Shown piece after piece: positions 59,927 to 64,000 of a stretch of DNA of 64,000 nucleotides. The first letter of the stretch is position 1; every line of letters starts with the position of its first letter. The translations under genes and the position numbers were made by a program. The stretch covers positions 1,426,001 to 1,490,000 of the forward strand of contig NZ_CP047941.1 in NCBI RefSeq assembly GCF_014279815.1. The letters are read 5' to 3'. The stretch is from Synechococcus sp. NOUM97013 (GTDB lineage Bacteria; Cyanobacteriota; Cyanobacteriia; PCC-6307; Cyanobiaceae). The notes below the pieces were generated by a model. That model was given only the letters and a program-made list of their open reading frames with translations, searched no databases and was not told the origin of the DNA.

Positions 59927-62851
59927 ATGCCAACTCCCGGAGAACACAAAACTGTCCAAGCCCGGATCCTCGAATACGCCGAGGCCACCGGTTGGTCGAT
60001 TGTGTCCCGCGAGGAAGCCGAGCAGCGGCGTGGCTTTGAGACCAACCTCCCTCCTGCCGAACGCGCCAAAGGCTGCTCTCTCTTTTTCGACAACCTGCTT
60101 GTCGAAAAGGTGCGGGAATTTAACCCCCGCTACAGCGACGGCAAGGGCGCATTGCTCGGGGAGTTTCAACATCTCCATAACAATATCTACGGCAATCAAG
60201 AATTCGTTGAATACCTGCGAAACCATGGGAAGTTCTTCGATCACGAAGAAAACCGCGAGCGCGACCTGATCCTGATCGATTACGACGATCCGAAGAACAA
60301 CGTCTACGAAGTCACTGAGGAGTGGGCCTATGACAACGGCCACTACGGCACACGGGAGGATGTGGTTTTTCTCATCAACGGCATCCCTGTGCTGGTTATC
60401 GAATGCAAGAACGCCAGCAAGGATGAGGCAATCGCTCTCGGTGTGGACCAGATCCGTCGTTACCACCGCGAGACGCCCGAGCTCTTTGTCCCCCAGCAGC
60501 TCTTCACCGCCACAGATGCCATCGGCTTCTCCTACGGGGTTACATGGAACACGGTGCGGAGAAATATTTTCAACTGGAAAAACAAGGAAGTCGGCAACCT
60601 GGAGGCCAAAGTAAAGAGCTTCTGCGCCATCCCTCAGCTGCTCGCCTTCCTGAAGGATTACATCGTCTTCGCCGAGAAAGACGAGGAACTGAACAAATAC
60701 ATCCTTCGTCAGCACCAGACCGGCGCGGTTGATGCCGCCATCGTCCGTGCCTTGCAGCCAGAACGCACCCGCGGCCTCGTCTGGCATACCCAGGGCAGTG
60801 GCAAGACCTTCACCATGATCAAAACGGCGGAGAGACTGTTCCGAGAGAAGGCGGCCGACAAGCCCACCGTTCTCCTAATGATCGACCGGAACGAGCTGGA
60901 GGATCAGATGCTCAAAAACCTCGCCGCGCTGGGCCTAGGAAATCTGGAGCACGCCAGCAGCATCGCCAAGCTCAACCAGCTCCTGAAAGACGACTACCGA
61001 GGCATCGTGGTGTCGATGATCCACAAGTTCCGCGACATGCCAGCGGATCTCAACACGCGCTCAAATATCTACGTATTGATCGATGAAGCCCATCGCACCA
61101 CTGGCGGCGACCTCGGCAACTTCCTTATGGCCGGCCTGCCTAACGCCACCTTCCTCGGCTTCACTGGCACCCCGGTGGACAAAACCACCTACGGCAAGGG
61201 CACCTTCAAGACCTTCGGCTGCGAAGACGACAAGGGCTACCTGCACAAGTATTCCATCGCCGACAGCATCGAGGACGGCACCACCCTGCCGCTCTACTAC
61301 CAGCTAGCCCCCAACGAAATGCTCGTTCCCCACGAGACGCTCGATGAGGAGTTCCTCTCCCTCGCCGAGGCCGAGGGCGTTGCCGACATCGAGGAGCTGA
61401 ATAAGATCCTCGAGCGAGCGGTGAACCTCAAGAATTTCCTCAAGGGCAAAGAGCGCATCCAAAAGGTGGCGCAGTTCGTCGCCCAGCACTACCGCGAGAA
61501 CGTCGAGCCACTTGGCTACAAGGCCTTCCTCGTCGGCGTCGACCGCGAAGCCTGCGCCCACTACAAGCACGCCCTCGATCAGGTCCTTCCGCCTGAGTAT
61601 TCCGAGGTCGTCTACACGGGCAGCAACAACGACTCAGCCCTGCTCAAAGAATTCCACCTCGATCCAAAGAAGGAGCGGCAGATCCGCAAGAGCTTCTGCA
61701 AGCTCGACCAGCAGCCCAAGATCCTGATCGTCACCGAGAAACTCCTCACCGGCTTCGACGCGCCTGTGCTCTACGCGATGTATCTCGACAAGCCGATGCG
61801 CGACCACACCCTGCTCCAGGCGATCGCCCGGGTGAACCGCCCTTACGAGAACGAGGCCCAGGAGATGGTGAAGCCTCACGGATTTGTACTCGATTTCGTT
61901 GGCATCTTCGACAAGCTCGAGAAAGCCCTCGCCTTCGATAGCGAGGAAATCAATGCCATCGTTAAAAACCTCAAGCTGCTGATGGTGCTGTTCCAGAACA
62001 AGATGGAACAGAAAGCGCCCGAGTATCTCGCACTCATCGAGCAGAACTTCAACGACAAGGACGTCGACACCCTCATCGAGCACTTCCGTGACCCTGAACG
62101 TCGAAAGGAGTTTTTCAGGGAGTACAAGGCGATTGAAATGCTCTACGAGATCATCTCCCCCGACGCCTTTCTGCGCCCGTTCCTAGATGATTTCGCTTCG
62201 CTTTCTGCGATTTACTCCATTGTTCGGAAGGCCTACACGAACACAATCACAGTGGATCGTGAGTTTCAACGAAAAACCAATGCACTTGTGCAGGAGCACA
62301 TCAGCAGCCAATCCTTCAGCAACCCATTGGAGCCAGTGCTGATCAACAGTGAAACTATTGAACTGATCAAAGCCCAACAGGGGGGAGGCGGCTCCAAGGT
62401 GATCAACCTGGTGAAGAGCATCGAGAAATTTGCAGAAGAGAACAGCGACGATCCCTTCTTGATCGCAATGGCCGAACGGGCCAGGCTTGTGCAAGAGAGC
62501 TTTGAGCAACGGCAGACCTCCACCTCCGAGGCCCTCGAAGCACTGTTGCAAGAGCTTGAAAAGAACGAAACCCGCAAGCATGAGCAAGCGGAGAAGGGCT
62601 TCGATGAGCTCACCTTTTTCGTCTATCGCACCCTCCTTGATGCCAAGGTTAACAACCCCGAGGCCGTGAGCATCAAGATCAAGGCCGCTTTCCTATCCTT
62701 GCCTAACTGGAAGCGAAGTGAAAACTCTCTTCGAGAGCTGAGGAAGCAGATCACCTTTGCAATCTATGCCGAATGCGATGAACTGGATCAAGTCACACCG
62801 ATCGTTGATGAGCTTTTCACCCTGCTAGAGAAGGCGGATCGCATCGGATGA
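59927..62851 (+). CDS. hsdR: Type I restriction-modification endonuclease subunit
   Basis: A 974-aa motor and nuclease. The N-terminal nuclease has RED-X13-ECK (D145, E159 and K161; segment INGIPVLVIECKNASKDEA), and the SF2 helicase shows Walker A TQGSGKTFTMIKT (288-300), DEAHRTTGGDLGNF (from 386), FTGTPVDKTTYGKG and motif VI-like LLQAIARVNRPYENEAQEMV. All key motifs are intact. The ATG at 59927 (MPTPGEHKTVQARIL) was chosen over a TTG two codons upstream. Confidence 0.93.
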   Translation: MPTPGEHKTVQARILEYAEATGWSIVSREEAEQRRGFETNLPPAERAKGCSLFFDNLLVEKVREFNPRYSDGKGALLGEFQHLHNNIYGNQEFVEYLRNHGKFFDHEENRERDLILIDYDDPKNNVYEVTEEWAYDNGHYGTREDVVFLINGIPVLVIECKNASKDEAIALGVDQIRRYHRETPELFVPQQLFTATDAIGFSYGVTWNTVRRNIFNWKNKEVGNLEAKVKSFCAIPQLLAFLKDYIVFAEKDEELNKYILRQHQTGAVDAAIVRALQPERTRGLVWHTQGSGKTFTMIKTAERLFREKAADKPTVLLMIDRNELEDQMLKNLAALGLGNLEHASSIAKLNQLLKDDYRGIVVSMIHKFRDMPADLNTRSNIYVLIDEAHRTTGGDLGNFLMAGLPNATFLGFTGTPVDKTTYGKGTFKTFGCEDDKGYLHKYSIADSIEDGTTLPLYYQLAPNEMLVPHETLDEEFLSLAEAEGVADIEELNKILERAVNLKNFLKGKERIQKVAQFVAQHYRENVEPLGYKAFLVGVDREACAHYKHALDQVLPPEYSEVVYTGSNNDSALLKEFHLDPKKERQIRKSFCKLDQQPKILIVTEKLLTGFDAPVLYAMYLDKPMRDHTLLQAIARVNRPYENEAQEMVKPHGFVLDFVGIFDKLEKALAFDSEEINAIVKNLKLLMVLFQNKMEQKAPEYLALIEQNFNDKDVDTLIEHFRDPERRKEFFREYKAIEMLYEIISPDAFLRPFLDDFASLSAIYSIVRKAYTNTITVDREFQRKTNALVQEHISSQSFSNPLEPVLINSETIELIKAQQGGGGSKVINLVKSIEKFAEENSDDPFLIAMAERARLVQESFEQRQTSTSEALEALLQELEKNETRKHEQAEKGFDELTFFVYRTLLDAKVNNPEAVSIKIKAAFLSLPNWKRSENSLRELRKQITFAIYAECDELDQVTPIVDELFTLLEKADRIG

Positions 62852-63195
62852 CAACAGCCACCAAAGCAGCTTTCAAATCAAGGGTTCACGAATGGGCTCA
62901 ACAGCTTGAGGTGAATGTGGTGTGGATCGGCATGCGCCCGATGCGAAACAAGTGGGCCTCCTGCTCCACCAATGGACATCTCAACTTCAGCATCGACCTG
63001 CTCAACCTCGACCGTTCCCTTTGGGACTACGTGATCGTCCATGAACTGCTCCACTTCAGCGTTCCCAACCACGGGCGGCTCTGGAAGAGTTTGATGCGTG
63101 CTCATCTGGGTGATTGGGAACAAGCGGAGCAGGAGCTCAAACGCATCGCCAGCGAAACAATCACACCTAATCAAAGATTGAACAACGACCGATGA
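62848..63195 (+). CDS. YgjP-like zinc metallopeptidase (DUF45/M48-like)
   Basis: A 115-aa protein with the zinc motif VIVHELLHFSVPNHGRLW, where HELLH plus the downstream His of NHG form the usual ligand set, preceded by MRNKWASCSTNGHLNFSIDL. It matches the YgjP-like/DUF45 metallopeptidase family, which is often linked to type I restriction operons. The protein is short compared with the usual 200-plus residues, so only the peptidase core is present. Overlaps both neighbours by 4 bp. Confidence 0.8.
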   Translation: MTTATKAAFKSRVHEWAQQLEVNVVWIGMRPMRNKWASCSTNGHLNFSIDLLNLDRSLWDYVIVHELLHFSVPNHGRLWKSLMRAHLGDWEQAEQELKRIASETITPNQRLNNDR

Positions 63196-64000
63196 AGCCC
63201 AGCCGCCCATTCGCGTTACGCCTATTTGTTCCTTCTGGCCAACCAGAAGGCATGCGCATCGTCGAAAAGACGAACTGGAGCGGAATTGGCTTCGTCATAC
63301 CCCGCTCCCAACTGAAAGAGTTCACCCAAAGGCCAGAAGCCAGCCGTCCAGGCGTCTATCTACTATCAGGGCCAGGGCCTGAAGGAGGGTCTGACCGTGT
63401 ATATGTCGGTGAAGCTGATCCTCTTGGCCGCCGTTTGGAACAGCATCAAGCAAAAGAATTCTGGACTACAGCTTTTGCATTCACATCGAAAGACGGTTAC
63501 CTCAACAAAGCGCATGCCCAGCATCTTGAAGCTCAACTAATTCAACTTGCTGAAAAGGCAAAGCGATGTCGATTAGAAAATATTGTTCAAGGCCGCTCCA
63601 TCTCCCTGGCAGAGATGGATCTAGCTGAGGCTAACGGCTTCCTCGAAGAGCTCCTACTTTGTTGCCCAGTGCTTGGGTTTCGCGCTTTCGAACAGCCTGT
63701 ACGTAAGACACCAACATCAGACCAGAAGACATTTCATCTGAGTGGGCCAGATGCCTCTGGGAAAGGCTTTGAGTCGCCTGGTGGCTTCACCGTCCTTAAG
63801 GGTGCTGAAGCCAGGTCTGAGTTCGTTGAATCCACACCAGCAAATGTGATTGCAGCAAGATCTGAACTGGAGAACCAAGGCGTTTTCATACAGTCAAAAG
63901 GCCATTTAAGCCTTGCTCAGGATTACGAGTTCAACTCACCATCCCAAGCTGCTGTGATGCTTTTAGCCCGCTCAGCAAATGGACGGACCAATTGGAAAGA
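63192..64000 (+). CDS. GIY-YIG nuclease-like protein with DUF4357 domain (cut by window end)
   Basis: A frame of at least 269 codons, open at the window edge. After an N-terminal beta part comes the GIY-YIG-like core: RPGVYLLSGPGP with VYVGEADPLGRRLEQHQ, where Tyr, Tyr, Arg and the downstream Glu (EAQLIQLAEKAKRC) take the family positions. The C-terminal part (SPSQAAVMLLARSANGRTNW) matches DUF4357, a domain found with restriction systems. The start overlaps the YgjP-like stop by 4 bp (ATGA). Confidence 0.78.
   Translation, partial: MKPSRPFALRLFVPSGQPEGMRIVEKTNWSGIGFVIPRSQLKEFTQRPEASRPGVYLLSGPGPEGGSDRVYVGEADPLGRRLEQHQAKEFWTTAFAFTSKDGYLNKAHAQHLEAQLIQLAEKAKRCRLENIVQGRSISLAEMDLAEANGFLEELLLCCPVLGFRAFEQPVRKTPTSDQKTFHLSGPDASGKGFESPGGFTVLKGAEARSEFVESTPANVIAARSELENQGVFIQSKGHLSLAQDYEFNSPSQAAVMLLARSANGRTNWK

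Overview
The window looks like a chromosome segment of a marine picocyanobacterium, most likely Synechococcus. The base composition is fairly GC-rich and genes are tightly packed with many ATGA and TGATG stop/start overlaps. Several families typical of marine cyanobacteria are present: DUF2811, DUF3104, Nif11-type peptide leaders, a CbiX-type cobaltochelatase, ferredoxin-type IspG and many short secreted or membrane orphans. The assignment rests on gene content only; no rRNA or photosystem gene is present to confirm it.

Layout. 0-8.2 kb: asparaginase, initiator tRNA, GMC oxidoreductase, sirohydrochlorin cobaltochelatase with a His-rich tail, a GlcE-like FAD oxidase and a SulP anion transporter. 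8.3-12.6 kb: a polar amino-acid ABC transporter operon with a DUF308/HdeD-like gene inside it. 12.8-17.3 kb: small conserved hypotheticals, an AEC-family carrier, an AlkB-like dioxygenase and an SNase-like protein lacking key catalytic residues. 17.4-21.3 kb: an arsenic module (ArsJ exporter plus its partner GAPDH), two tandem ArsR-type operator boxes, an MscS channel and an ArsR repressor. 21.3-32.5 kb: methyltransferase, a PhnDCE phosphonate/phosphate importer downstream of an aminotransferase, uracil-DNA glycosylase, IspG and a carboxyl-terminal protease. 32.9-45.1 kb: a Nif11-leader peptide, Mfd, cytochrome P450, GST, a LuxR-type regulator and many tiny secreted or membrane proteins, with one or two candidate small RNAs near 42.7 and 43.2 kb.

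45-50.5 kb is an accessory stretch of short orphan genes, two DUF3104-type genes, a prochlorosin-like lanthipeptide precursor, a structured minus-strand RNA and an acidic protein with an internal repeat. 50.8-52.8 kb returns to conserved genes (methyltransferase, 2-hydroxyacid dehydrogenase).

52.98-64.0 kb is one densely coupled plus-strand operon: a 1157-aa nuclease-helicase of the TM0106/RecB-like type, type I restriction-modification genes hsdM, hsdS and hsdR with an unrecognised 113-aa gene between hsdS and hsdR, a YgjP-like metallopeptidase and a GIY-YIG/DUF4357 protein cut by the window end. This defence-island operon is the strongest candidate for an under-described system. The two RiPP precursors without a visible synthetase are the next most interesting.
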